From positions 3,782,001 to 3,846,000 of the forward strand of contig NC_015730.1 in NCBI RefSeq assembly GCF_000154785.2: a stretch of 64,000 bases of DNA, in the 5' to 3' direction. This stretch comes from Roseobacter litoralis Och 149. Its GTDB lineage: Bacteria > Pseudomonadota > Alphaproteobacteria > Rhodobacterales > Rhodobacteraceae. A model generated the notes under the pieces. It was not told the origin of the DNA, made no database searches, and saw nothing but the letters and a program-made list of their open reading frames with translations. Of this stretch, positions 1-9,163 are shown piece after piece. A program made the translations under genes and the position numbers. Each line of letters starts with the position of its first letter. Position 1 is the stretch's first letter.

Positions 1-1
1 G

Positions 2-3000
2 CTGGCGGACTATCTACCGGCAAATCCAACCAGCCCCGTCATTCACGAGGTCACCGCAGATACGCTCGAAAACCGGATATCACCCACCCATTTCTCAACA
101 TCAGAAGAAGACACAAACCCGACGCTCAACCACCCGCGCGGCGCTGACCCGCGTGATACCGCGCCCTTAGTGCAGGACCGCTCGGACAAGGAAACAGGTC
201 AACCGGTGTTGTCTCAGCAGCAGATTGCGCGCCGGATTGATGCATTTGTGAGTTGGACACAGGCCGCGCCAGACAACAAAACCCTGCAGATGGTGTTGGC
301 GCGACTGGAACGCCACTCAGATGAGCGGCAGGCGTTGATCCATGTTTTGCGCGAACAATATGCATCCAACGTCACGGGCGCAGACACCTCGGCGCGACGT
401 CTTACAGATGAACTGGGTCGCACGGTCGCTCAGGCGCTCACCCGGTTGGACGCCCGCGCTGCAAATACCGAACGCCAATTGCCTGACAGGGCAGAACCCG
501 TCGCGGTGGATAAACCACCGGTGCCGCAGAAGACGGACCCGCATGTCACTCAATCGGGCCGGTTGCCTTCCGCAGATGGACAGAACACGTCGAAGTGGGA
601 TGCGTCGTCGGTGCCGCAGACAACAGACCCGCGTATCTCTCTGTCAGACCGATTGCCTTTCGCAGATGAACAGAACACAGCGCAGACGACTTCAGAGGGG
701 GATGCGTCGAATGATCTGGGCGCGGCGCCCAATGGGCCCGGCGCAGGCAGCGCGCGCATACCTCAGGCCCAAGAACGCTTGATACAAAGCCTGTTGCAGG
801 AAGGTGTGCCGGACACCATCGTTCATGAGCGATCCTTTGCACTTCTTCAGCGATTGATGCCATTCCTCGATCCCAAGTTCACGACAGATACGCGAGTGCC
901 TTTCGACGCCGCGCAAACGTCCGCTGAAGGATCGGGACGATCTGCTGAGGCTGTGCATAGCCACACATTGCTATCAACGGCACCGACGGCGGCCAGTCAG
1001 ATGGCTATCACGGACGCAGAAACACCTGTCGAACCCGTAGAAAACGCGGCCGAGGGTGCATCGATCCAAAACAAAGGCAGGCAAACGCCTAATGAGGGTG
1101 TGGAAGGGGCCGCCACACCTGCGCAAACCGCAGCAAAGGCTGCGACAACAGCGAACGCAGCCCAACGGATACCTGACACGCCCGCGACCACCGACGCAGA
1201 TGGCACAGACACCCGAAAAGATGGTCGTCAAACGCCAAATGTTACGCAGGCACATCATGATGAGGGACATCAAAACAGCCGACCGGATGCAGAAACCAAA
1301 GCTGACGCGGCTGTTGCGCTTGGCTCAACACCTGAACCGGATGCCGCCCGTTCACTTGGCGACCGAGGTGCATCGCCCGAAGTCAGTTCAGAGCCTCTCA
1401 CCCATTACAAAGCGGCAGATTCAGCGGAGGTTGGAGATGACAACCACCAACATGCGCTATCGCAAATCGCCAGTGCGTTGGGGGTTGATCAAGGGGTTTC
1501 GCCCAAGGACTTTTGCATCCGGAAGCTGATACAAAGCCCGAATGCCATTTTCTCCGCAGCGTCTGAACTGGGCGCTCTCAGAGCGCTGATCACGCTTTTA
1601 CGTGAGGAAGGACCGGACACGCGCCCGCTTCTTGCCAAAACAACGCTTGCCTCCGACAAAATCAGAGCCATGCACACAGAAGACCCTGACTCGCTTGCAA
1701 AAGCAGTTGGACGGCTCACGACCATAGATGCGTTTGACCTTGCACGCCGGCTTTTGCCGCCCAGCGCGACACTGCTGGTCGAACATCTTACAGAACTGAA
1801 AAAGAATGCGAAATCGCCCCAGCTTGTGATGCAGCATGTGATTATTGCGCTTCTGAACGGCGATTTGCTCGACTTCGAAGATCTTGCGCAAAGGACTGAA
1901 ACCACCCTTACGGCGCCGAACCCTGAACGAAGCGCGCGCGAGGAGCGCGCCGACAACGGAAATGCTGCGCAGGGATACGAGAGGCCATCAGATCCGGGAC
2001 AGGCATCCGATGGGCCTGCCCTCCCCGAAGAAGCGACACATGTGTCCGGAACTGGCAGTTTGGCAGAAACCATCATGCTTCTTGCCGGTTTTCATCATTC
2101 GGAAACCGAGCGGATTTTGGGCATTCCAGCAAAAGCGCCCCCTCGACACGCAAACGATCGCCCTCGCCCGGACCAAAAACAAGCCGCGGCGGCCAAGAAC
2201 GACAGCATCCAACCGCGCGGAAAACGCGATGACACTGCCTCAACGACAGATAAATCACCAACCGGCCGTTCCGATGCGGAACTGATCGAAAAACTCTCTG
2301 CCTTGACCAAAGCGCTCGCGGGGCCGGAAAACAGGCAATTTACGGACGCTGCAGAATTGCTTTTGCGCGCTTGGCCCATGGCACAGCCCGACGCAGAGAC
2401 GGCCCTCAAAACCGCTGTGCTGCGCACAGAGCTTGGATTGGCAACCGCAACCAAAGACAGGCGCCTATCCCTTTCGGGGTATCTTGCTGCTGTGGCTCAG
2501 GAAATCGAGCCGGATTATGAAAAACGACAATCCTTGCTGCGCGTGGTTGCCGCCCGGCTCAGCATCCCGATCAGCACGGATGAGGCGCACCTCAGACACC
2601 AGACCCTTGCGGCCATCGAAACACTGCTGGTGCGCGCACCCCAGCAGACACGGCATGTCGAAACAAAAGAGCCGGAAAAACCGCCTGAAGTGGACAGCGA
2701 AACGCTTTTGGTGACAGAGGTCGCGGGCCTCGTGTTGCTAAGCCCGTTTTTCACGCTCCTCTTTGAACGGCTGAAAATAGAATGGGAAGGCAAAGCGCTG
2801 TCGATGGACGTATATCCCAAGGCTTTGGGCGCTCTGCATTACCTTGCAGGAACAACGGCTGGACCAGTGGTTGACCCGTTTCACCGCGTTTTGCTCGGCC
2901 TTGATTCAGTGGCCACGCTGCCCGCGCCGCAAGACATGGACGAGGACGTGCAGGTCCTCATGGATGGCCTCTTGCGGTCTGTCGTGGATCGCTGGGGCAA

Positions 3001-3211
3001 ACTTGGCGCGACGTCTCCTGATGGGTTGCGCGAGACCTTTTTACGCCGCACAGGCACGCTGCGTTTTGATGATACGGGCGCGCACCTACGGGTCACAGCG
3101 GGCCCGTTTGACATGCTGTTGGACGGTTTGCCGTGGAGCATCCAACGTCTGGTCCTGCCCTGGATGCCCCTACCCTGTCATGTCTCATGGAGGGAGGACC
3201 ACGATGCTTGA
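2..3211 (+). CDS. Contractile injection system tape measure protein (Afp14-like), 5' end outside window
   Basis: Probable tape-measure protein of an extracellular contractile injection system, which sets tube length during particle assembly. The frame is open from the first bases of the window, so the true start lies upstream; the GTG at 170 is only an internal codon. The 1,069 visible codons show a helical N-terminal stretch, a long Thr/Ala/Asp/Glu-rich low-complexity middle with a near-tandem repeat, and a conserved C-terminal block of about 170 residues. That block has GLVLLSPFFTLLFERL, then DGLRETFLRRTGTL, and ends in LPWMPLPCHVSW, a pattern I recognise from the CIS tape-measure family. 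The 3' end overlaps the next gene, an Afp15-like ATPase, by 8 bases, the usual eCIS neighbour. The family call rests on the C-terminus and on context; the middle is unconstrained and gives no functional clue. Confidence 0.85.
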   Translation: MADYLPANPTSPVIHEVTADTLENRISPTHFSTSEEDTNPTLNHPRGADPRDTAPLVQDRSDKETGQPVLSQQQIARRIDAFVSWTQAAPDNKTLQMVLARLERHSDERQALIHVLREQYASNVTGADTSARRLTDELGRTVAQALTRLDARAANTERQLPDRAEPVAVDKPPVPQKTDPHVTQSGRLPSADGQNTSKWDASSVPQTTDPRISLSDRLPFADEQNTAQTTSEGDASNDLGAAPNGPGAGSARIPQAQERLIQSLLQEGVPDTIVHERSFALLQRLMPFLDPKFTTDTRVPFDAAQTSAEGSGRSAEAVHSHTLLSTAPTAASQMAITDAETPVEPVENAAEGASIQNKGRQTPNEGVEGAATPAQTAAKAATTANAAQRIPDTPATTDADGTDTRKDGRQTPNVTQAHHDEGHQNSRPDAETKADAAVALGSTPEPDAARSLGDRGASPEVSSEPLTHYKAADSAEVGDDNHQHALSQIASALGVDQGVSPKDFCIRKLIQSPNAIFSAASELGALRALITLLREEGPDTRPLLAKTTLASDKIRAMHTEDPDSLAKAVGRLTTIDAFDLARRLLPPSATLLVEHLTELKKNAKSPQLVMQHVIIALLNGDLLDFEDLAQRTETTLTAPNPERSAREERADNGNAAQGYERPSDPGQASDGPALPEEATHVSGTGSLAETIMLLAGFHHSETERILGIPAKAPPRHANDRPRPDQKQAAAAKNDSIQPRGKRDDTASTTDKSPTGRSDAELIEKLSALTKALAGPENRQFTDAAELLLRAWPMAQPDAETALKTAVLRTELGLATATKDRRLSLSGYLAAVAQEIEPDYEKRQSLLRVVAARLSIPISTDEAHLRHQTLAAIETLLVRAPQQTRHVETKEPEKPPEVDSETLLVTEVAGLVLLSPFFTLLFERLKIEWEGKALSMDVYPKALGALHYLAGTTAGPVVDPFHRVLLGLDSVATLPAPQDMDEDVQVLMDGLLRSVVDRWGKLGATSPDGLRETFLRRTGTLRFDDTGAHLRVTAGPFDMLLDGLPWSIQRLVLPWMPLPCHVSWREDHDA
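521..709 (+). repeat. Near-tandem in-frame repeat in the tape measure gene
   Basis: Two consecutive units, 521-610 (30 codons) and 611-709 (33 codons), both begin GTGCCGCAG and encode VPQ-x-TDP...RLP-x-AD-x-QNT followed by a D-A-S ending. They are diverged but clearly related, so this is an old in-frame duplication in the disordered, length-variable part of the protein. Confidence 0.8.
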
Positions 3212-4547
3212 TGGGAATGACCGCGCCTCTTTGCGAAAACTGAACGCCCAAGCCATTGCCGCCGAAATCAAATGGCTTGAGCAGGTGATTGGCGCACGGC
3301 TTGAACACTTCTTCAAGGGGGCTGATACGCCCTTAGAGATGCCGCGTGCGCCCGCTCATACTGGCGACACGGTTCTGGCTGATCTGATTTCACAGCATGG
3401 GTTGTCGCATGAGGCCCGTCTGGTACTGGCTCTGGCCATCGCACCACATGTGAACTCTGCCGTGCTGGACCCGTTCTACGTCAAAAATTCCGCAATTGAC
3501 CGTGCTTTTTCTCAGTTCGGCGGCCATCCTGATGCAAGTGCGGCCTTTGTGCCCACGGTGGAAACGGCGCTGTTCCTGATTGCGGGGACGGATACCGCGG
3601 CGCGCATTGCCGCCATGCGACTGTTCGAACCCGACCATGCCCTGCGCCTGCAAGCCGGCGTCTCACTGATCCAGAACCAACCGTCTCAAGTCAGCAGGCT
3701 TGACCTGCCCATGCACCGTGTTGTCGCGCTTTGCGATGGGACGCCACCCCGGCCGGACTTTGCGCCCAACTTTCCGGCACGACGGTTGAGCACCAAGCTG
3801 ACGTGGGATGATTTGATCCTGCCCGCAGCGGTGCGCGATCAGCTTGATCACATTCTGGCATGGCTGCAAAACAGGGATAAAATCCTTGCGGATTGGGGAC
3901 TGGAGCGCCAATTCGGACGCGGCTACAAGGCGCTTTTTTACGGCTCGCCCGGCACCGGCAAGACACTCACCGCAACTCTTTTGGGTCAGCGCACCAATCT
4001 TGATGTATACCGCGTCGATTTGTCGATGGTCGTCTCCAAATACATAGGTGAGACAGAAAAGAACCTTGGGCTGATATTTGACATGGCCGCCGAACGGGAT
4101 TGGATACTGTTCTTTGACGAGGCCGATGCGCTTTTTGGCGCGCGCACTGCCACCAGTTCGTCAAATGATCGGTATGCCAATCAGGAAGTCTCCTACCTGC
4201 TGCAACGGATCGAGGAATGCGAAAGCCTTGTGATCCTTGCCAGCAACCTGCGCAGTAACATCGATGATGCATTCTTTCGCCGCTTCCAAAGCGCTGTCGG
4301 GTTTGCCCGCCCCACTGCGCCCGAACGTGAAAAGCTCTGGAAAAACACATTGGCGTCTGTGCCGATGGCCCCTGAAATTGATATCAAACAGCTGGCGATT
4401 GACTATGACCTGTCTGGCGCGGCCATCACCAATGTGGTGCGCCATGCTGCTGTGAGCGCTTTGCGCCGCGGGGCCGATACCGTCGCTGCACAAGACTTAA
4501 AATCCGCGATTACTGCCGAAATGCGTAAAGAAGGACGAACATCATGA
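3204..4547 (+). CDS. AAA+ ATPase of the contractile injection system (Afp15/Pvc15-like)
   Basis: Cytoplasmic AAA+ ATPase expected to assist assembly or stability of the contractile particle. From the ATG at 3204 it is 447 aa. An N-terminal all-helical domain (about residues 1-190) precedes one AAA module: Walker A GSPGTGKT near residue 247, Walker B ILFFDEADALFG with D305/E306, and a sensor/arginine-finger region ASNLRSNIDDAFFRRF. The frame is open further upstream, but 3204 is preferred because an AGGGAGGA Shine-Dalgarno sits at 3191-3198 and the family starts with a short helical domain. It overlaps the tape-measure stop by 8 bases and the next start by 4 (ATGA), so the three genes are translationally coupled. 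A generic membrane-protein or MoxR-like AAA role is less likely given the neighbour. Confidence 0.85.
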   Translation: MLDGNDRASLRKLNAQAIAAEIKWLEQVIGARLEHFFKGADTPLEMPRAPAHTGDTVLADLISQHGLSHEARLVLALAIAPHVNSAVLDPFYVKNSAIDRAFSQFGGHPDASAAFVPTVETALFLIAGTDTAARIAAMRLFEPDHALRLQAGVSLIQNQPSQVSRLDLPMHRVVALCDGTPPRPDFAPNFPARRLSTKLTWDDLILPAAVRDQLDHILAWLQNRDKILADWGLERQFGRGYKALFYGSPGTGKTLTATLLGQRTNLDVYRVDLSMVVSKYIGETEKNLGLIFDMAAERDWILFFDEADALFGARTATSSSNDRYANQEVSYLLQRIEECESLVILASNLRSNIDDAFFRRFQSAVGFARPTAPEREKLWKNTLASVPMAPEIDIKQLAIDYDLSGAAITNVVRHAAVSALRRGADTVAAQDLKSAITAEMRKEGRTS

Positions 4548-7500
4548 GCCTCCTCAGGACCAGTTTGCGTCATTTGATGGCCCTTTTTGTGATAACGGTC
4601 GGCATGGCATCTGCCGCTGTTGCCGCCTGTTCGGATTTTGATGAAATATCGCTCGATGAACTTGCGCCCGCAAATATTCGTGAAGTCCAGTTGGGCCTGC
4701 GCACTGCCTACAGAGACCCAAACCCGGCCTTGGCGGACGGCAAGTTAGGCCGCTACACCCGCGAGCGACTACGCGTTCTATGCGAAGGTGTGCCAAGGCC
4801 GGACGGCTTGGATGAAGTGCGTTCAACGCTGCGTCTGACGATACAATATGCACGGCTGCAACAAAACTGGCCGGGCTGGTCAACCCAGCTCTTTACGATG
4901 AGCCTGCCCAAAGCGGATGATCCGCAAGCGGATCCTGCACTGGCCCTGCGGCTTGCGGGCACAACGGCGATGACGACGCTGGCACTCGGCCGCCGGACGC
5001 TCACTTACGATTGCGCAACCTCCAGCGGTGTTCTCTCTCAAATCCCCGATGCAGATCAGGCTTTGAACACGCTTACCACCATCTTCCGTGATAAATCCGA
5101 AGTTCAGGTATGTGAACTTCTGCCCGTTGCCGGAGGCCTTGATGCCTGGCAGCAAGGTATGGAGCGGTTGGGCCAGATCGAAGCCAGACGCCCGGGTGCG
5201 CTGGGTATTCTGGAAAGCAAAGACTTCATCACCTGGATCGCCGCGGAAAAGACTGAAAACCGGCTGCGCAGATTAGTGGGCACGGTGGACACTGTCATCA
5301 AGCTGATTGAGGACTATGCTGCACAAGCTGGCGTCCCGGCACCTTACACGGGTGGTCCTTGTTCGCCCCAGACCACGGAAGAGACGCTCACTTACTATGC
5401 GCTCGAAGAGAACGACGTCGCCGATCTGAGCTTTTTGGTCTCGCTCACCCCGATCCTTGAAGGGTTCCGCGCAGAAAAGCCGGGGTATGACAGCCCACAA
5501 GCCCTGTGGCGTGATCTGCGCCCCGTGCTGGCCGTCGACCTCGGAGACTGCATCCTTGATGAGATCGAAAAATTGGTCACCGGGAATGAAAAGCTGCCCC
5601 TGTCCTTTTTGCTGCGGCCTTCGGTGACGGATAAACTGCAGGGCAATCCGGCGTTTGAAACCGCGCTGCCGGTGGTCGAAAGCATGATCACCGTGCGCGA
5701 ACCCACCAAGGCAGGGCTGGTCAATCGCATCCAAACCGCGTTGATGGAGGCGCAGAAAGACGCAATCGATGCTGAAGTCGATGCCGCCGCGGATGTTCTG
5801 GCGGCTGCGTCAGAACCTGTGCCGCCCCCCACAGATACCGCGTTGCTGGAATTGGATACCGACGCCGAACCGGACCCAACACCGCGCATGACGGTCACCG
5901 ATGCTACCGATCAGGCGGTGGCATCGGCAATCGACAACCCGGAGCTTTCGCAGGCCTTGCAGGACACGCCGCTGTCGGATGTCACGGTCCCGGAATTAAT
6001 GCGTGCGCAGGCCCGCGCCGCCCTTGAGGAGGCCGCGACCGCACAGGCCGAACGCAAGGTCGAAGCGCAGGTTCAAGGCATTGAACCCTCCGTGACCTCA
6101 GACTGGACACTGACGGAGGCGCTTCAGAAAGAGATCCTCGCATTGCCGTTCATTCAGGCCACCATCGCAGATGCCACCGCCGAAGGTCTGGTGGAGCGCC
6201 TCGCGCCGCTCACCGGCGTCGCGTATCCCAGCCGCCGCCTGTTCACGCAAGCCGTCGAAAACGTGTCCGAACTGGACGGTAAGGGAGAGTTATCGCGCTT
6301 TGTGACTGAACGGCTGGTACAAAAAGCGGAAAAGACGATTGATGACCCGCAGGTGACACGCATCTATGAACCCCTAGAAATCGAGGACTGCGACTGCGTT
6401 TCTGAACGCGTCAGCGATGATTTGCAGGTCTATGGTTTTTACCCCTTTTGGCTGGCGCAGCCACCTGCCGCCAAAATACCCCAAGCAGACCCCGAAGCCG
6501 AAGAAGAAGAACCCAAACAACAAACCAAAGTGGATTTCAGCGTCGTTGATCACATCGCCTTTTACGGGCTGGAGTTCAGCAAGGGCGATGGCGATCGCGC
6601 CCTGTTGTACAATCGTGGTCAATGGCGCGCGGCGCGTCGGCAGTTCATCAATTCAGCACATCAATACAGAGCCAAGGCCGAACTGGCGTTTGATCTGCGT
6701 GACTGGATGGATTGGACCCGCGCTGACATCGAATATGTCGTGGACGACATCGCAACCGAAATGGGCGCCTTCAACCGGGTTGAAGGGCGCAAACTGGAAC
6801 ATGTGCGCGCGGCCATCCCGACCCTGTTTGATCCGATGCGGCCCGACGGCGTCACCCTCATTTTCCATGATTACAAGGGCACCCGTCTGACCAAGGAAAA
6901 CATGCGCACAATGGTGTCGATCATCCGGCGCGTCTATCAGGAGTTGCCGGACCGCGAGACGTCGACGCTTAACGTCGCTTTCGATTTCCCGGTAGTGGCC
7001 GAGACCGAAGAGCAACGGCAAGAGGGCGTTTTTGATGACCTTTATGAATTACTGGTCCCGAACGAAATCGAGGTGCTGAACAATAACGATCAGGGCTTTT
7101 TACGCAGCTCGATATCAAGCCTGAACCCCTTTCAAAACGCCGATGCCCAAACGGACACAAGTCGCGAAACGGTGGAGATCGTGAACAAGATTCTCCTCTT
7201 TCTGGAGCGTCCAACGTCGGATGCAAAAAAGGATCTGCGCGTCCGCATGGAAGAAGGTCTGTTTCGGGGAACAGTGCGCGCCGATATCTTGCGCAGCATC
7301 ATACCCGTGGTCCCACCGGGCGGGCACAGGTTCGTCAAAAGCACCCCGCACGAAGACGCTTTTGACACGACACCACCAAAGGAGTTTTCGCAATTTGAAG
7401 ACGACGTCGTCTATTTCAAGGATAACTTTTCCGGGATCGGGTTCTGGCCCGTTCTGGACCCGCTGTCCGACGATAACGCAGAAATGACGTCGATTATCGC

Positions 7501-7870
7501 GAAATACTTCGACAAACCGCTTGCACCCGCTCTGGCAGGTTTTGAAGGGGTAATCACGAGCACCTGCAACTACTGGTGTCCAAATCGTGCCAAAATAACG
7601 CTGGGCGCGATCGCCCTGTTCGTTCTGGTCGGGGTTTTGACCTGGCGGTCCTTTTACAGCGGTCTGGCGGATCAACTGGCCTTCCGGTTCATGTGGATCG
7701 GCCTTGTGTGGTCCGGCAACGTTGTGTTGATCGGCACACTTTTTATTCTGGCAACTTGTGATCCGCATGCGGTCTGGCCAGGACGCTTCATGTGGGCATT
7801 GATCTGGGTGCTCGGCTTCATGTTGGTTCTGAACTCCTATCAACGTTTCAAGAACGGCCCCATGCCCTAG
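4544..7870 (+). CDS. eCIS-linked envelope protein: signal peptide, PG-binding-like domain, degenerate GH18-like region, C-terminal membrane helices
   Basis: 1,108-aa protein of no family I can name with certainty. It has an N-terminal signal peptide or anchor ending near residue 28, then a segment (about 34-80) with the spacing of a peptidoglycan-binding domain (VQLGLR...DGKLGRYTRERL). An acidic helical middle (about 400-560) follows, then a barrel-like region from about residue 628 that opens VYGFYPFWLAQ as GH18 chitinase-like proteins do. About 810-1000 is loop-rich, and three hydrophobic helices lie between about 1015 and 1105. The expected GH18 catalytic D-x-D-x-E is absent: the equivalent stretch reads DGVTLIFHD. 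The start overlaps the ATPase stop (ATGA), tying it to the eCIS operon. I infer a role linking the particle to, or carrying it through, the cell envelope; it could instead be a structural or immunity component. Confidence 0.6.
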   Translation: MSLLRTSLRHLMALFVITVGMASAAVAACSDFDEISLDELAPANIREVQLGLRTAYRDPNPALADGKLGRYTRERLRVLCEGVPRPDGLDEVRSTLRLTIQYARLQQNWPGWSTQLFTMSLPKADDPQADPALALRLAGTTAMTTLALGRRTLTYDCATSSGVLSQIPDADQALNTLTTIFRDKSEVQVCELLPVAGGLDAWQQGMERLGQIEARRPGALGILESKDFITWIAAEKTENRLRRLVGTVDTVIKLIEDYAAQAGVPAPYTGGPCSPQTTEETLTYYALEENDVADLSFLVSLTPILEGFRAEKPGYDSPQALWRDLRPVLAVDLGDCILDEIEKLVTGNEKLPLSFLLRPSVTDKLQGNPAFETALPVVESMITVREPTKAGLVNRIQTALMEAQKDAIDAEVDAAADVLAAASEPVPPPTDTALLELDTDAEPDPTPRMTVTDATDQAVASAIDNPELSQALQDTPLSDVTVPELMRAQARAALEEAATAQAERKVEAQVQGIEPSVTSDWTLTEALQKEILALPFIQATIADATAEGLVERLAPLTGVAYPSRRLFTQAVENVSELDGKGELSRFVTERLVQKAEKTIDDPQVTRIYEPLEIEDCDCVSERVSDDLQVYGFYPFWLAQPPAAKIPQADPEAEEEEPKQQTKVDFSVVDHIAFYGLEFSKGDGDRALLYNRGQWRAARRQFINSAHQYRAKAELAFDLRDWMDWTRADIEYVVDDIATEMGAFNRVEGRKLEHVRAAIPTLFDPMRPDGVTLIFHDYKGTRLTKENMRTMVSIIRRVYQELPDRETSTLNVAFDFPVVAETEEQRQEGVFDDLYELLVPNEIEVLNNNDQGFLRSSISSLNPFQNADAQTDTSRETVEIVNKILLFLERPTSDAKKDLRVRMEEGLFRGTVRADILRSIIPVVPPGGHRFVKSTPHEDAFDTTPPKEFSQFEDDVVYFKDNFSGIGFWPVLDPLSDDNAEMTSIIAKYFDKPLAPALAGFEGVITSTCNYWCPNRAKITLGAIALFVLVGVLTWRSFYSGLADQLAFRFMWIGLVWSGNVVLIGTLFILATCDPHAVWPGRFMWALIWVLGFMLVLNSYQRFKNGPMP

Positions 7871-8088
7871 CGGTTTACCAGTCGCACCGCAGAACCAAAC
7901 CAGATGGGCTAAGATCCCGGTAACAAAACAATTTCGGCTCAGGCCGATGGGGTATGGGCCGTACATCCGCGCAGGATGCCATTGGCACAGCCTCATCGCG
8001 CTTATCCCCGCCTGTGTACCCCTTCACCAAGCAAAGCAGCGTTATCACGATTTCGGCGCGTCGACTGAGCGGGAAAACAGCGCCTTTA

Positions 8089-8105
8089 TTGCGAATGCTT
8101 CGCAA
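8089..8105. promoter_or_regulatory. Fur/Mur-like box upstream of the metal ABC operon
   Basis: TTGCGAATGCTTCGCAA is a perfect 7-3-7 palindrome resembling the alphaproteobacterial Fur/Mur operator (TGCGAAT/ATTCGCA half-sites). It ends 5 bases before a TTGACT -35 element, where a bound repressor would block the polymerase. This supports manganese- or iron-responsive control of the importer that starts at 8190. Confidence 0.6.
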
Positions 8106-8110
8106 CTGCA

Positions 8111-8139
8111 TTGACTTTGCGAACGATTCTTAATATCAA
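8111..8139 (+). promoter_or_regulatory. Predicted promoter of the metal ABC operon
   Basis: A TTGACT -35 at 8111-8116 and TATCAA -10 at 8134-8139 with 17-base spacing. The -10 lies inside the second palindrome and the -35 abuts the Fur/Mur-like box. Confidence 0.45.
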
Positions 8140-8147
8140 GATATTAA
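8130..8147. promoter_or_regulatory. AT-rich 8-2-8 palindrome over the predicted -10
   Basis: TTAATATC-AA-GATATTAA is a perfect inverted repeat covering the predicted -10 element. Its form fits a dimeric repressor of the ArsR or DtxR type, but I cannot assign the regulator. Confidence 0.45.
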
Positions 8148-8189
8148 CAGACTCCGTCCGCCGGCCGGATATACCTACCGAGGAAACCG

Positions 8190-9149
8190 ATGATGACCTT
8201 TAGCAAGAGAACCCTATTGGCCGCCGCGACCGCCTTTACGATGGTTTTGCCCGCAGGCTGGGGTATGGCACAGGAGCAACTGGACGTGGTGACAACCACT
8301 GGCATGATCGGTGACGCCGCGCGCGAGGTCGGCGGCGATATGGTCAACGTGCGCGCGCTGATGGGTCCCGGAGTGGATCCGCATGCCTATCGCCAGACAC
8401 GCTCTGATATTGTGGGCATGGCCAATGCTGATCTGGTACTGTGGCATGGCTTGTATCTTGAGGCGCAGATGGAGGATTTCCTGCGCGAGCTGTCCGAGGG
8501 TGGCAATGTCGTGGCAGTGGCAGAAAGCCTGCCGCGCAACCTGCTGATCGGACATGAGGATTACGACGACAAATACGACCCACACGTCTGGATGAACCCC
8601 AACCTGTGGTCCCGCGTGGTGCTGAATGTGCGCGATGCGCTGATTGAGGTGCAGCCCGAAAGCGAGGCCGCGTTTCGCGCCAATGCCGACGCGCATCTGC
8701 AAGAACTGCGTGAATTGGCGCGATACACCACCGAGGTGCTGTCATCGGTGCCCACCGAGAGCCGCGTTTTGATATCCGCTCATGATGCATTCAACTACTT
8801 TGGCAACGCCTACGGTTTCGAAGTGATGGGCATTCAGGGCATCTCCACCGAGAGCGAGGCCGGATTACAGCGCATCGCGGAGATGGTCGACACGCTCGTA
8901 ACCCGCGACATTCGCGCGGTTTTCGTGGAAAGCTCCGTCTCGGATCGTAATATCCGCGCCCTGATCGAAGGGGCAGCCGCTGAAGGCCACGAAGTCACCA
9001 TCGGCGGCACGCTGTTTTCCGACGCCATGGGCGAGGCAGGCACATATAAGGGCACATATCTGGGCATGATCGACCACAATGCCACCGTGATTTCCCGCGC
9101 TTTGGGCGGCGAAGCACCCGAACGCGGCATGTCGGAGTTGTTGAATTGA
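8190..9149 (+). CDS. Metal ABC transporter substrate-binding protein, TroA/MntA family
   Basis: Periplasmic cluster A-I metal-binding lipoprotein-like protein (319 aa) that captures Mn(II) or Zn(II) for the ABC importer encoded downstream. A signal peptide ends near residue 27 (GMAQE). The probable metal ligands H65 (DPHAYR), H132 (DPHVW), H198 (SAHDAFNYF) and D278 (LFSDAMG) sit in the same motifs as the TroA ligand set. There is no His-rich loop, which argues against a dedicated ZnuA. The start at the first of two ATGs has AGGA at 8181. The stop overlaps the ATPase region, so the four genes form one operon. Mn is favoured over Zn because of the Fur/Mur-like box and the DtxR-like tail on the permease; sequence alone cannot settle the metal. 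Confidence 0.88.
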   Translation: MMTFSKRTLLAAATAFTMVLPAGWGMAQEQLDVVTTTGMIGDAAREVGGDMVNVRALMGPGVDPHAYRQTRSDIVGMANADLVLWHGLYLEAQMEDFLRELSEGGNVVAVAESLPRNLLIGHEDYDDKYDPHVWMNPNLWSRVVLNVRDALIEVQPESEAAFRANADAHLQELRELARYTTEVLSSVPTESRVLISAHDAFNYFGNAYGFEVMGIQGISTESEAGLQRIAEMVDTLVTRDIRAVFVESSVSDRNIRALIEGAAAEGHEVTIGGTLFSDAMGEAGTYKGTYLGMIDHNATVISRALGGEAPERGMSELLN

Positions 9150-9163
9150 GGGACCCCCTGACG

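Larger units (their letters stand above)
7871..8188. other. Intergenic region between eCIS and metal-transport operons
   Basis: 319 bases without a credible gene. The first 200 show no recognisable signal, including no convincing terminator for the eCIS operon. The last 100 hold the promoter and two palindromes of the metal ABC operon, listed separately. Confidence 0.6.

Noticed and set aside
342..782. Overlapping long frames inside the tape measure gene on both strands
   Set aside because: High-GC, low-complexity coding DNA produces shadow frames; these are Arg-rich, lack ribosome sites and do not look like proteins.
170..3211. GTG at 170 as the start of the tape measure gene
   Set aside because: The same frame is open from the first bases of the window, so 170 is internal and the real start lies upstream.
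7871..8188. Riboswitch or small RNA before the metal importer
   Set aside because: No conserved riboswitch-like helices; the only structured signals are short palindromes explained as operators.
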